Assembly: GCF_900155615.1 (NCBI RefSeq)
Contig: NZ_FUHT01000004.1
Location: 310,001 to 374,000 of the forward strand
Direction: 5' to 3'
DNA length: 64,000 nucleotides
Source of the DNA: Massiliimalia massiliensis
GTDB lineage: Bacteria > Bacillota > Clostridia > Oscillospirales > Ruminococcaceae
A program made the position numbers and the translations under genes. This document shows positions 42,358-51,121 of this stretch, piece by piece (the stretch's first letter is position 1; every line of letters begins with the position of its first letter). Under the pieces are notes generated by a model. That model was not told where the DNA came from. It saw only the letters and a list, made by a program, of their open reading frames with translations, and did no database searches.

Positions 42358-43686
42358 TTACTCTATCGAGCGAAACAATTCCCATGTTTCGGCTACCAGC
42401 TTGGCGGCGTCTTCACCGTTTGCAAATCTTTCCGCAAGCCGGGGCTGCATCTCACGCAGCCTGTCATACAAAGCGTAAATTTTTTCGTAATATCCGGCAA
42501 ATGACGGCTCTCTGATTGCGGTTGCCGTTTCGTTCACCTCAAAAAGCGTTGTATAAAGATTTTCATATGCCTTGCTTTCAAAATCGTAATCTTTGATTTT
42601 TTCAAAAGAGCCTTTGTTGACAGGCATATATCCCGTAGAGGCTACAAATTCAAAATTACGCGCCTCTTCGGTGATATAGCGTGCAAATACAGCAGCAGCC
42701 TCTGCTTTCTGCTCAGTAGTCTTGTACGAGCAAAGCCCGACACCGGCAAGTGTTATAAGCAAATCCGCGTCTTTTGTTTTCGGAAGCGGTACAACCTGCA
42801 AATTCATCGGTTCCGTTGTGTTATCGGGATATGTAATGACATCGTTGTAATAAAGAATGGACGCGCTCGAACCGATACCGGCAATCACCTCGCCCGTCAT
42901 TACCATTGTGTTGGAATAAAGGTCGGAAACAACGATGTGCCCTTTGGAAATCGCCTGGGCAAACTCCATCCAAGATTCCTTGAAAACAGGATTATCAAAG
43001 TCGTACCAACCGTCCTCGGTATAAAAGTTTTCGGCGCCTTTTGAAAGCGCGTTCAGCTCAACGCAGCGAATGGGATAATCCAATGCGCAAAAAGGCTCAC
43101 CGCCGGACCAGTCATAATACTTTTCCGCAACGGAAAAGAAGCCGTCCCAGGTGGAGAGATCATCATAGGATACATTCGCGTCCTTTGCAAAACGGTCAAA
43201 CTGCATGCCGGCGACATACAGAACATGAGTGGACTTGGAAACGGGGAATACCGCAAGGACATCTCCGATTTTGCCATCTTCCAAAAATTCCGGCACATAA
43301 TTGTTTAATTCATCTTCGGTAAATAAGTCGTTCCAATTCAGTAAATTTGCAACGCCGAGTTCCTCTGCGTTGCTGCTGTGGCAAAAAAACAAATCCGGCA
43401 TGGAGGGAACACCCGGAACTTCGTTTTGGGCGTCCAATAGTTTCTGACCAATCTGGGAGGTGTTGGACATCAGGGTAACGTTGATGATGATGCCCTTCTC
43501 CGCTCCCACCGTGTGATTGAATTCCTCAATCAGCCGGTTCATGGGAGAGTCGGCCTGCTCACCGTACACATGCCACATGGTCAGAGTAACCGGATTGTCA
43601 GGATCCAGCTTTGGTTTGTCAGAACAGCCGGTGAAGGCAAAACAGAACGTCAGCCCGATCAAAAAGAAAGATAGCAGTTTTTTCAT
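42358..43686 (-). CDS. Family 1 extracellular solute-binding lipoprotein without transporter genes
   Basis: A 442-residue protein with signal peptide and lipobox (FAFTGC, Cys at about 21). It has the family 1 sugar-binding fold: PVTLTMWHVYGE at the start of the mature part, and AAVFARYITEEARNFEFVASTGYMPVNK near the C-terminus. Such proteins normally feed an ABC importer, but no permease or ATPase gene is near. Instead it is first in an operon with a membrane Cache/LuxR regulator, suggesting a sensing role. GAGGAGG precedes the ATG. Confidence 0.9.
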   Translation of the reverse strand: MKKLLSFFLIGLTFCFAFTGCSDKPKLDPDNPVTLTMWHVYGEQADSPMNRLIEEFNHTVGAEKGIIINVTLMSNTSQIGQKLLDAQNEVPGVPSMPDLFFCHSSNAEELGVANLLNWNDLFTEDELNNYVPEFLEDGKIGDVLAVFPVSKSTHVLYVAGMQFDRFAKDANVSYDDLSTWDGFFSVAEKYYDWSGGEPFCALDYPIRCVELNALSKGAENFYTEDGWYDFDNPVFKESWMEFAQAISKGHIVVSDLYSNTMVMTGEVIAGIGSSASILYYNDVITYPDNTTEPMNLQVVPLPKTKDADLLITLAGVGLCSYKTTEQKAEAAAVFARYITEEARNFEFVASTGYMPVNKGSFEKIKDYDFESKAYENLYTTLFEVNETATAIREPSFAGYYEKIYALYDRLREMQPRLAERFANGEDAAKLVAETWELFRSIE

Positions 43687-43860
43687 AAAAACCTCCTCGG
43701 TGGGGATACCACCACAGACTACCTATCTGTTTTCCTATCAAAACCGCCCGTAAAGAGGCTGAAAACATCATATTTTTTTAATCCGACCTATCAATTCGGG
43801 GGTTTTTGACGGGGACAAAACAGGAAATTGTCTGTATACTTTTATCAGCAAGAATGTTTT

Positions 43861-43981
43861 AAGGAGGGTATAGAGTCTTGCCGTCGCTTATAAATCGGTG
43901 AGGGTACCCCTATTTGCAGGAAACACATCTGCAAAAAGAACTCTGTCTGCGTGAGGGCGAGTGCAGAGTTCCGCCCCACCT
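43861..43981. ncRNA. Candidate structured RNA in the regulator operon leader
   Basis: A 120-base stretch forms a three-way junction on either strand. The outer stem is GGTGAGGG with CCCCACC (bulged A), with inner hairpins TTTGCAG/CTGCAAA and AACTCTG/CAGAGTT (long loop). On the minus strand it is inside the 300-base leader of the solute-binding gene. On the plus strand a possible promoter (GGGACA 43812-43817, TATACT 43835-43840, spacer 17) would make it a separate small RNA. I cannot match it to a known riboswitch class. Confidence 0.5.
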
Positions 43982-43990
43982 ATTTAATTT

Positions 43991-44021
43991 ATTATATCAC
44001 AATGCAATTGACTTAGTCAAT
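43991..44021 (-). promoter_or_regulatory. Promoter and palindromic operator of the minus-strand regulator operon
   Basis: On the minus strand, TTGACT (44020-44015) and TATAAT (43996-43991) are 18 bases apart, with a start near 43984 and thus a leader of about 298 bases. The -35 lies inside a 15-base palindrome ATTGACTTAGTCAAT (44007-44021), a natural repressor site. Confidence 0.7.
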
Positions 44022-44089
44022 ATAAAAATGTGATTTCCTGTTGATAAGCCGTAACTCAACTTTTTATCCGAAAGGGGGGCGAAACACAA

Positions 44090-44458
44090 ATGAAGGAAAA
44101 AAAGACGGCGGCATATACAATCACTCCGGATACCGGCGGTAACCGTTATCGTTTTTACTGTGATGTTTCGGGAGCACTGGTGTGTATCACATCGCCGTAT
44201 CACGCGGATACACCCGAAGATGAGCTGATGCTTGCGTGGGAAAAGGAAGGCAGGCAGCATTTTAACCAATGCCAGAAATGCGGCAGATTTATTATCGACG
44301 CGGTATATAATCCGATGGTGTTTGAATGTACCGACTGCGCTCCCTTTGAGTATGAAACCAGATACTGCAAATCCTGCGGCGCAAAAATCGACGCGGGTGC
44401 CAAGGAACGGTTCTGCCCCGTATGCAAACAAAAATTACATTATGAAGGGAGTGGATAG
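44090..44458 (+). CDS. Zinc-ribbon protein
   Basis: A 122-residue protein with an N-terminal domain of about 60 residues and then at least two zinc-ribbon units (CQKCG...CTDC; CKSCG...CPVC). It has no membrane helix. AAAGGGGGG precedes the ATG. It is the first gene of the plus-strand cargo row and may be cytoplasmic. Function unknown. Confidence 0.78.
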   Translation: MKEKKTAAYTITPDTGGNRYRFYCDVSGALVCITSPYHADTPEDELMLAWEKEGRQHFNQCQKCGRFIIDAVYNPMVFECTDCAPFEYETRYCKSCGAKIDAGAKERFCPVCKQKLHYEGSG

Positions 44459-44460
44459 CT

Positions 44461-44736
44461 GTGGCAGCGAAAGCGGAAATGAACTGGCTGGAGCAATGCG
44501 GCTTCGGCCCGAAGGTAATGAAACGAATGAAAGTCTGTCCCCACTGCGGCACGGTGGTGGACAGTGAGCAGAGCGTATGTCCCGACTGCGGTATGCGGTG
44601 TCTTACCAAAACCCTGTATGACCGCTACCGGGAAAGGCATCTCTGCTGTGACCGCTGCGGTACGGTGCTTGCCGCCGACGCAAGATTCTGCCCCCACTGC
44701 GGGCAGTCGCTATATCTGAAAATTTCCGCTGACTGA
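44461..44736 (+). CDS. Double zinc-ribbon protein
   Basis: A 91-residue protein starting at GTG 44461, two bases after the previous stop. It contains paired ribbons: CPHCG...CPDCG and CDRCG...CPHCG. It is a companion of the preceding zinc-ribbon protein. Function unknown. Confidence 0.75.
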   Translation: MAAKAEMNWLEQCGFGPKVMKRMKVCPHCGTVVDSEQSVCPDCGMRCLTKTLYDRYRERHLCCDRCGTVLAADARFCPHCGQSLYLKISAD

Positions 44737-45071
44737 GATAGACGGCAATCCGATTTGGAGGAAGTAGTTATTCTGTCAGTTGTAAGATCTGCGACAGAAC
44801 AGATAACAAAAGCTACGGTATTTGCCGAAAGTCGCGGATGAAAACATAATAAAAATTATTTGTGAAAACGATAACTGCCGCAAGGAGAAAGGAAAAATGA
44901 TAAAGACTCTCCTGCTGCACACGCAATGATATATCAATCCCTAATTCAAAAAAGGAAGTCAGCAATGGAATATTAATGATAATTACATCACCTGCTGATT
45001 TGGAAATACAGAAGCCAAAGCAGCTGATATATGCCACGAACATAGTCATGAAAATGAAAGTTGGTGAAAAA
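44737..45071 (+). other. Non-coding interval before the repeat lipoprotein gene
   Basis: This 335-base gap has a hairpin TTCTGTC/GACAGAA near 44772-44800 and an AAGGAG-preceded ten-codon frame (44897-44929, MIKTLLLHTQ) that could be a leader peptide or chance. No strong promoter is visible. Confidence 0.4.
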
Positions 45072-46451
45072 ATGAAAGCGCGTAACAGTTGGCCTTTTCT
45101 GGTCGTTTGGTTGCTCTGCTTTGTATTGTTGGCAGGATGTGCATTAAAGCCTGACCCGAATGTTGATCTGCCAAAAGTTTCAGATGCGGAATCAGATGAT
45201 ATGAAAGAGGAAGATTCGGAACTTGCTGTGTTAAGAAAAAATATTTTAGACAGCGAAAGTAATATTGGCGTTGCTTTTATCGGCTATGTAGACAGCGAGA
45301 GTACAGAAGCGGATCTGTATACTTATCTTGCAGCCAGCGAAACTGGTCAAAAGTATCCCTGTCTCTCAGAAGCGCCTCTTGTTATGGTGGAGGGACAGGA
45401 ACTATACGCCATTGTACCGCCTAATGAAGAATGGACGGTAACGGTGTATCCTTCCATGATCACTGATGACGGCACCTATGAGGATGTTTTGAACGCTCCA
45501 ATTTATACAGGAGATCCCGGCGAGGTTCTTTTAGTGCGATGTAATCTCAGCGAGATATATTCCAATGTCTTGATCGTCTCCACCGACGGTGTCGCAGCCA
45601 TTTCGTTCCGTCCGTCCCTCTCTATGGAAGATGGCCATCTGGTGGCGATCGCAGGAGTATATGATTTTTCGGTGTATGAGGAAGGAGGCTCCATTATAGA
45701 GTCAGATGACGAAATGCTGGAAAATCCCGGTCTTAAAGCACTGCGGGAGGAAATCCTGCAAAACGGCACTTTCGGGGCAGCCTTTATCGGATATGTAGGC
45801 TATGACAGCACCGGGGCGGACCTTTACGATTATCTGGAATACAGCACCACCGGGCAGACATACCCTTTCCTTTCCGATGCAACTCTTTGCATGGCCGAAG
45901 GGCAGGAGCTTTATGTCATCGTTCCCCAGGCAGGGGAACAGGTGAAGATCTATTCTTCCACGATAAATGAAAATGGCGAGTATGTCGATGATATGAGCGA
46001 CCCGCTGCTCGAAGGGGGTCCCGGCGAGATTGTCCTCCTGCGCTGCAATGTCAGCGAAATCTACTCCGATGTGCGGGTGGTGATCGTAGACGGTTTCGGC
46101 GCCCATGAATTCCGACCCTTTATTTCGGGGAGGGACGGCAAGATCGTAGAGTGCGTCGGGCTGTATGACTTCTCGGTCTATGAACCATACGATCCCGGTG
46201 AATATGGCTTCGAGGAGGAGATGGATTACCTCTGCACATTCGATGAGGTCAAAGAAGCGATGAGGCGAGGCATGTGCGTCCTCTACACCGGGCAAACGGT
46301 CGACATTGACGGCAACACCTGCAAACTCTTTTCCGTGGGAACAGACCACGAGGAGCAGTTTGTCGACGAATTCCACTACGCTGTCTGCGGTGACCTCGTC
46401 TATTCCTACGATGTCGTAAATGATATATGGACACCGCTTGGAATGGGATAA
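45072..46451 (+). CDS. Lipoprotein with two tandem 140-residue repeats
   Basis: A 459-residue protein with signal peptide and lipobox (VLLAGC, Cys at about 23). Two copies of a domain of about 145 residues follow. Both contain AFIGYV, a GQELY(A/V)IVP segment, PGE(V/I)(L/V)L(V/L)RCN(L/V)SEIYS and end with YDFSVYE. A separate C-terminal domain of about 65 residues (from FDEVKEAMRRGMCVLYTGQ) is clearly related to the C-terminus of the other large cargo lipoprotein (49939-51105). No known family recognised. Start ATG 45072 is chosen for the signal peptide; ATG 45048 and 45054 are possible. Confidence 0.8.
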   Translation: MKARNSWPFLVVWLLCFVLLAGCALKPDPNVDLPKVSDAESDDMKEEDSELAVLRKNILDSESNIGVAFIGYVDSESTEADLYTYLAASETGQKYPCLSEAPLVMVEGQELYAIVPPNEEWTVTVYPSMITDDGTYEDVLNAPIYTGDPGEVLLVRCNLSEIYSNVLIVSTDGVAAISFRPSLSMEDGHLVAIAGVYDFSVYEEGGSIIESDDEMLENPGLKALREEILQNGTFGAAFIGYVGYDSTGADLYDYLEYSTTGQTYPFLSDATLCMAEGQELYVIVPQAGEQVKIYSSTINENGEYVDDMSDPLLEGGPGEIVLLRCNVSEIYSDVRVVIVDGFGAHEFRPFISGRDGKIVECVGLYDFSVYEPYDPGEYGFEEEMDYLCTFDEVKEAMRRGMCVLYTGQTVDIDGNTCKLFSVGTDHEEQFVDEFHYAVCGDLVYSYDVVNDIWTPLGMG

Positions 46452-46552
46452 GTCAAAACAGAAAAGGCAGCGAAAACAAACCGCAGGTTGCCGGCACGAG
46501 CCGGTAAAGAAACAACTTAATTATTCTTAATGATAAGAAAGGAGTCATGATC

Positions 46553-47971
46553 ATGGGACTTATTAAAGCAGGTATCGGAGCACTGGGAGGAACGCTTGCC
46601 GATCAATGGAAGGAGTTTTTTTACTGCGAGTCCATGCCCAAGGAGGTACTTGTCACCAAAGGACAAAAGCGTGTTAGCGGACGTTCCTCCAACACCAAAG
46701 GAAACGATAATATTATTTCTAACGGTTCCGGCATTGCTGTAGCCGACGGTCAGTGCATGATTATTGTTGAACAGGGCAAAATCGTGGAGGTTTGCGCCGA
46801 ACCCGGAGAATTTACATATGACACCTCTACTGAGCCATCCATCTTTTCCGGCAGTCTCGGAGAGAGCATCAAGGAAACCTTTAAGACTATCGGTAAACGC
46901 TTTACTTACGGTGGCGACACCGGAAAGGATCAGCGCATTTACTATTTCAATACCAAGGAGCTTATCGATAATAAATTCGGCACTCCGAACCCCATCCCTT
47001 TCCGTGTAGTGGATTCAAAGATCGGGCTGGATTTGGATGTATCAGTACGCTGTTCCGGTGTGTATTCTTATAAGATTGCAGATCCACTGCTGTTCTATAC
47101 CAATGTCTGCGGCAACGTGGAGCAGGAATATACCCGCGAAGAGCTGGATGGTCAACTGAAAACAGAGTTTATCAGTGCCTTACAGCCGGCGTTTGGACGA
47201 CTTTCCGATTTAGAACTTCGTCCCAATCAGATCGTCAGTCACAATACCGACCTTGAAAATGCCATGAATACAGCGCTTTCAGAAAAGTGGGGCACACTGC
47301 GCGGTCTTAAAGTCGTCAGCATTGCATTGGGTTCTGTCACATTGCCGGAAGAAGATGCCGAGATGATCAAGCAGGCTCAGCGCACGGCAATTATGCGCGA
47401 CCCGACGATGGCAGCGGCTACTCTTGTGGGCGCACAGGCGGATGCGATGAAAGCGGCAGCTTCTAACGAATCAGGCGCTATGACCGGATTTATGGGAATG
47501 GGCATGGCAATGAACGCAGGTGGCGGTATGAATGCGCAAAACCTGTTCGCCATGGGTCAGCAGCAACAGCCGCAGCCTGCCGTGCAGCAGCCGCAGAACG
47601 GCAGCGGCATGGAACAATGGAAATGCTCCTGCGGCAATACAGCTACCGGTAAGTTCTGCCCCAACTGCGGTTCCAAAAAGCCCGAGCCTCAGCCTACGGC
47701 AGGGAGTTGGAAATGTAAGTGCGGCGCTACGGCTACCGGCAAGTTCTGTCCTGAATGCGGTTCTCCCAAGCCGGCAGACACAGACGGTTGGACCTGTTCC
47801 TGCGGCGCGGTCAACAAAGGAAAATTCTGTCAGAACTGCGGTGCGAAAAAGCCGGAAGGAGCGCCGTTATATCGCTGTGATAAGTGCGGCTGGGAGCCGG
47901 AGGATCCGAAGAATCCGCCGAAGTTCTGCCCAGAATGCGGCGATATCTTTGATGACAGCGACAGGCAATAA
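46553..47971 (+). CDS. SPFH-domain protein with four C-terminal zinc ribbons (YdjI-like)
   Basis: A 472-residue protein. Residues 1 to about 300 are an SPFH/band-7 domain of the type once called virion-core-like (FFYCESMPKEVLV; YDTSTEPSIFSG; GRLSDLELRPNQI; GLKVVSIALGSVTLPEED). A Gly/Met/Gln-rich linker leads to four zinc ribbons (CSCGNTATGKFCPNCG and three more). B. subtilis YdjI has the same SPFH type and belongs to the pspA-ydjGHI envelope-stress set. SPFH proteins oligomerise on membranes. ATG 46553 lies eight bases after AAAGGAG; ATG 46547 is too close. Confidence 0.92.
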   Translation: MGLIKAGIGALGGTLADQWKEFFYCESMPKEVLVTKGQKRVSGRSSNTKGNDNIISNGSGIAVADGQCMIIVEQGKIVEVCAEPGEFTYDTSTEPSIFSGSLGESIKETFKTIGKRFTYGGDTGKDQRIYYFNTKELIDNKFGTPNPIPFRVVDSKIGLDLDVSVRCSGVYSYKIADPLLFYTNVCGNVEQEYTREELDGQLKTEFISALQPAFGRLSDLELRPNQIVSHNTDLENAMNTALSEKWGTLRGLKVVSIALGSVTLPEEDAEMIKQAQRTAIMRDPTMAAATLVGAQADAMKAAASNESGAMTGFMGMGMAMNAGGGMNAQNLFAMGQQQQPQPAVQQPQNGSGMEQWKCSCGNTATGKFCPNCGSKKPEPQPTAGSWKCKCGATATGKFCPECGSPKPADTDGWTCSCGAVNKGKFCQNCGAKKPEGAPLYRCDKCGWEPEDPKNPPKFCPECGDIFDDSDRQ

Positions 47972-47994
47972 TACTTAGAGGGAGGTGTCCTCCG

Positions 47995-48555
47995 TTGCAT
48001 AAAGATCCGGCTAAAAGAAAAGAAAGGTTATACTCTATCATTGGTTTGCTTGTGGGCGTCGGGCTTCTGGTGGCTGGGATCATCGGTGTTATTACCAGCC
48101 GGATTGACGCCAATGAGTATAAAAATACAACCGATATCCGAAAAGTTGAGGCCGTGATCGAGGAGATTTCCAGCAAGGATGAAAAAGACGATGACAACAT
48201 GATAACGGGAACGGATTATCGGACGAAACTTTCCTTTGTTGTTGATGGAAAAACTTTTTACGGCAATTATGATTTTTATGCTTCCGCACGCGATTATGAA
48301 AAGAAAGCTGCCTATGACCAGCTGAAGAAAGGCGACACCATTTCTGTTGAGATCTATAAGACCTCAGATGGAGAGTACAAATTATCGCCGGACAATAACC
48401 CCTTTATCTTCCTTCTTTATTGTGTGGCAATTCCCGTCGGTGCTTTTGTGATCTACGTTTTTGCCAGTGATTTGTTCGGCAAAAAATCGAAGCAGGAGAA
48501 AAGCAATCCCACCGGAAAGGGCAAAAAGAGCGGAACCGGGAAGGCAGGAAGATAA
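47995..48555 (+). CDS. DUF3592-like membrane protein
   Basis: A 186-residue protein with two membrane helices (LYSIIGLLVGVGLLVAGIIG; FLLYCVAIPVGAFVIYVFAS) flanking an outer or inner loop with a beta domain (TKLSFVVDGKTFYGNYDF), as in DUF3592. The C-terminal tail is Lys/Gly-rich. It starts at TTG 47995 after GGGAGG. Its partner is probably the SPFH protein upstream. Function unknown. Confidence 0.72.
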   Translation: MHKDPAKRKERLYSIIGLLVGVGLLVAGIIGVITSRIDANEYKNTTDIRKVEAVIEEISSKDEKDDDNMITGTDYRTKLSFVVDGKTFYGNYDFYASARDYEKKAAYDQLKKGDTISVEIYKTSDGEYKLSPDNNPFIFLLYCVAIPVGAFVIYVFASDLFGKKSKQEKSNPTGKGKKSGTGKAGR

Positions 48556-48558
48556 TGG

Positions 48559-49863
48559 ATGAATATTTGGGAAGCATTTCTGTTGGCGGCGGCATTCACG
48601 TTAGTCTGTGCTGGTTATGTTGGTAAAAAAGTTATCAAAATCGACCTTTCCGGTCTTTTGCCAAAGAATTGGAAACGGGCAAAGCGCAGAAGACTGCTGG
48701 CAGAACGCCGTACCCCATTACAGGGCGCAGGACTTCGCGATGATATCAAAAAATCATTTGAGAACGTCCTGCTCCCTCTGGGACGGGCGGACAAAGGCCT
48801 TCTCCCGGCGAGAATGGATAAGACCTTCCGCAGGAATACCGAGCGTCAGCTGGAATTGCTGAAGCAGCGGAAGCTTTGCCGGGAGATCCGGCTGGCGGAT
48901 GTCGTTCCGGTGCCCAAAAACGACTTCAAGCGATGGAACGATGACGGTCGGGAATGGCGCGAGTCCATTTTGCAGTGCTGTGCGCTGGAGCGCTTTGCTT
49001 CATCGGGAGGCGAGAAACTGATCCAGGAGACCTATCACAAAAAAGCCTATGCCCGGATCCTCCAGTCCAGGCATGTCCGCAATGCGGACCGTGTCGGAAA
49101 AAAGGAAAACTACTACGTGGACAGAATCAAAGTCATCTGCCCTTCCTGCGGCGCAGAGGTGGAGCTCAATAGCCAGCAGACGGTATGCCCCTACTGCGGC
49201 GGTGTAATGCAAAGCGATTTTTACGACTGGCAAACCGAGGCATTTGAAGTATACGAAGAAATCGGGGAAGATCTGCAAAGGGCTTTGTATCTGCTGGCGT
49301 CGTCGATGATTCTCTTTATCTGTGTGTTCCTTTGCCTTTGGCTCATTCCAGATATACAGGTGTCTCTGGCGGTCGGTTTCGGCGTTGCTATTGTCGTTTT
49401 AGCGTCGATTCTTATTATGACCAGCCGCAAAACGGCGAAACAGGAAAAGCTACCTGAAGAAATCGTCCGCTATTCCGAAAACTACCTGCGCTCCTGCATC
49501 AATGAGTCGCTGTACCAAAAAATAAGCGATACCGATCTGATGGAGTACAGCGTTGGCAGCATTATATTAAAAAAGGTTGTCAACACGGAAAAAACAACCC
49601 AAATAACAGCCCGGGTGTATATCAGTGAAACCTATCTCCCTGAAGGGAAAAAGCCATATACGAAGAAGCATAAAAGGATCCTGACCTTGCAAAGAGCCAG
49701 GTATCCCCAAAGGAGGAAATCAGACGGCAGCTTTTTCACAGAAAAGGATTGCCCCTCCTGCGGCGCCAATTTCATACCGGATGAAAACCACTGCTGTTCG
49801 TTCTGCGGGTACGGATTGCACTTAAACAATTCCAAATGGAGTCTTAAGACGACCAAAAAATAG
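48559..49863 (+). CDS. Zinc-ribbon membrane protein
   Basis: A 434-residue protein. It has an N-terminal helix (AFLLAAAFTLVCAGYVG), a charged helical region, a zinc ribbon at about 195-220 (CPSCG...CPYCG), two adjacent membrane helices (about 245-290), a cytoplasmic domain of about 90 residues and a final ribbon (CPSCG...CSFCG). The segment after the helices could be a Tim44-like fold, but this is only an impression. It belongs to the SPFH cargo row. It starts four bases after the previous stop. Confidence 0.75.
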   Translation: MNIWEAFLLAAAFTLVCAGYVGKKVIKIDLSGLLPKNWKRAKRRRLLAERRTPLQGAGLRDDIKKSFENVLLPLGRADKGLLPARMDKTFRRNTERQLELLKQRKLCREIRLADVVPVPKNDFKRWNDDGREWRESILQCCALERFASSGGEKLIQETYHKKAYARILQSRHVRNADRVGKKENYYVDRIKVICPSCGAEVELNSQQTVCPYCGGVMQSDFYDWQTEAFEVYEEIGEDLQRALYLLASSMILFICVFLCLWLIPDIQVSLAVGFGVAIVVLASILIMTSRKTAKQEKLPEEIVRYSENYLRSCINESLYQKISDTDLMEYSVGSIILKKVVNTEKTTQITARVYISETYLPEGKKPYTKKHKRILTLQRARYPQRRKSDGSFFTEKDCPSCGANFIPDENHCCSFCGYGLHLNNSKWSLKTTKK

Positions 49864-49938
49864 GATTAGGATATGGAATTACTTCACAAAGAACATAGAT
49901 ACAAAAAAGCTATTTCGATATGGAGGAGGGGGTTAAAG

Positions 49939-51105
49939 GTGAATAGAAGGATAAGTAAATTATTGGTGGTATTTGTGGTTTTGTTTTTGCTTTCCGGATG
50001 CAGTGCATTAGAGGCATGGGAAAAAATCTGGGATCCGAAGGAGCCGGCTACCGGTTCGATCAAACCCGATCCGTCCCCGCCTGAGGAAAGTACAAACACT
50101 CCTGTTCCACAGCCCACGGAGAACGAAAAGGACCTAACATCCGATCCGCTGGACTTTACCGATGAAGATGCTCTCAAGTCAGTATTGGAAGGTGAGTGGG
50201 TCTACTGCCCGCCGGCTTCGGATAGCCCGGCGGCATGGATCACGTTTTCCACAGACGGCGAATTTCATGTACGGCTCAAGGATCCGCAGGACGGCGCGGT
50301 ACTGGAAGATACCGGAGTTTACCATCTGGACTGGTGGGAAACCGAAAAGGAAGAAGCCCCCGATATGATATGCCTGGAATTTACTGAGGATTCCAGTGGA
50401 CCGATCAGCAACAAAACCAGTTCCGCCGGGGACCATCTGATTAGACTGAAGACACTTTGCGACGGAGAAGTGCTGCTTGGATTGATGCAGCTGAATAATG
50501 GCGATAGTATGTTTTCTCTCTACTTTAGTGATACAGCTCCCTTTTTGAGACGGTATACCGGCTGGCAGCCTCAGGAAGAGATAAGAAAATCGGAGACATT
50601 CTGTGCGCAAGCTTGGAAAGTTGATTATGAGACGCAGACAGTCTGGCTGGATGATATAAATGAAGGGTTTGATAATATCGGCCGATATGAGGCTCTGCCC
50701 TATCAGGCGGCTTCGCAGATGGATTTGACCTCCCTGCCGTCTCAGGTGCTGGTGGATGGCGGAATCTGGCTGGTTCGGACAGATGAAAAGGGGCAGATTT
50801 TTGAAATGATCCCCCATGTCTTTGAAATCGATGATGAATATGACGAACTGGAAGGATTCACTGAAGAAGAGGCAGCGATGCTTCTTTCCGAGGTGCAGGA
50901 AGTACAGGAATATCTGGAACAAGGAATGACCATGTTTTTTGATGGAGTAACGGAAATAGAGGATGAACCCTGTATCATGATCTCTCTGGGGAGAGCGGAT
51001 GAGGAGATTTTTGTTTCTGAATTCTCATACGCAGTTTCCCCAACCGGCAGGATATACTTCTATGATGCGTCTACATATTCTTGGAATATTGTTGATATGG
51101 AATAG
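49939..51105 (+). CDS. Large cargo lipoprotein
   Basis: A 388-residue protein starting at GTG 49939 (GGAGGAGGGGG seven bases before), with signal peptide and lipobox LLSGC. A Pro/Thr/Glu linker precedes a beta-rich domain (EGEWVYCPPASD, lipocalin-like in feel). The C-terminal 60 residues (GMTMFFDGVTEIEDEPCIMI, then FVSEFSYAV) match the C-terminus of the repeat lipoprotein at 45072-46451 (FVDEFHYAV). The shared domain suggests a common partner. Confidence 0.8.
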   Translation: MNRRISKLLVVFVVLFLLSGCSALEAWEKIWDPKEPATGSIKPDPSPPEESTNTPVPQPTENEKDLTSDPLDFTDEDALKSVLEGEWVYCPPASDSPAAWITFSTDGEFHVRLKDPQDGAVLEDTGVYHLDWWETEKEEAPDMICLEFTEDSSGPISNKTSSAGDHLIRLKTLCDGEVLLGLMQLNNGDSMFSLYFSDTAPFLRRYTGWQPQEEIRKSETFCAQAWKVDYETQTVWLDDINEGFDNIGRYEALPYQAASQMDLTSLPSQVLVDGGIWLVRTDEKGQIFEMIPHVFEIDDEYDELEGFTEEEAAMLLSEVQEVQEYLEQGMTMFFDGVTEIEDEPCIMISLGRADEEIFVSEFSYAVSPTGRIYFYDASTYSWNIVDME

Positions 51106-51121
51106 AAAGGAACATGAGCAT

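Noticed and set aside
44897-44929. Ten-codon frame with a good ribosome site upstream of a lipoprotein gene
   Set aside because: No attenuator hairpins or biased codons accompany it; probably chance.
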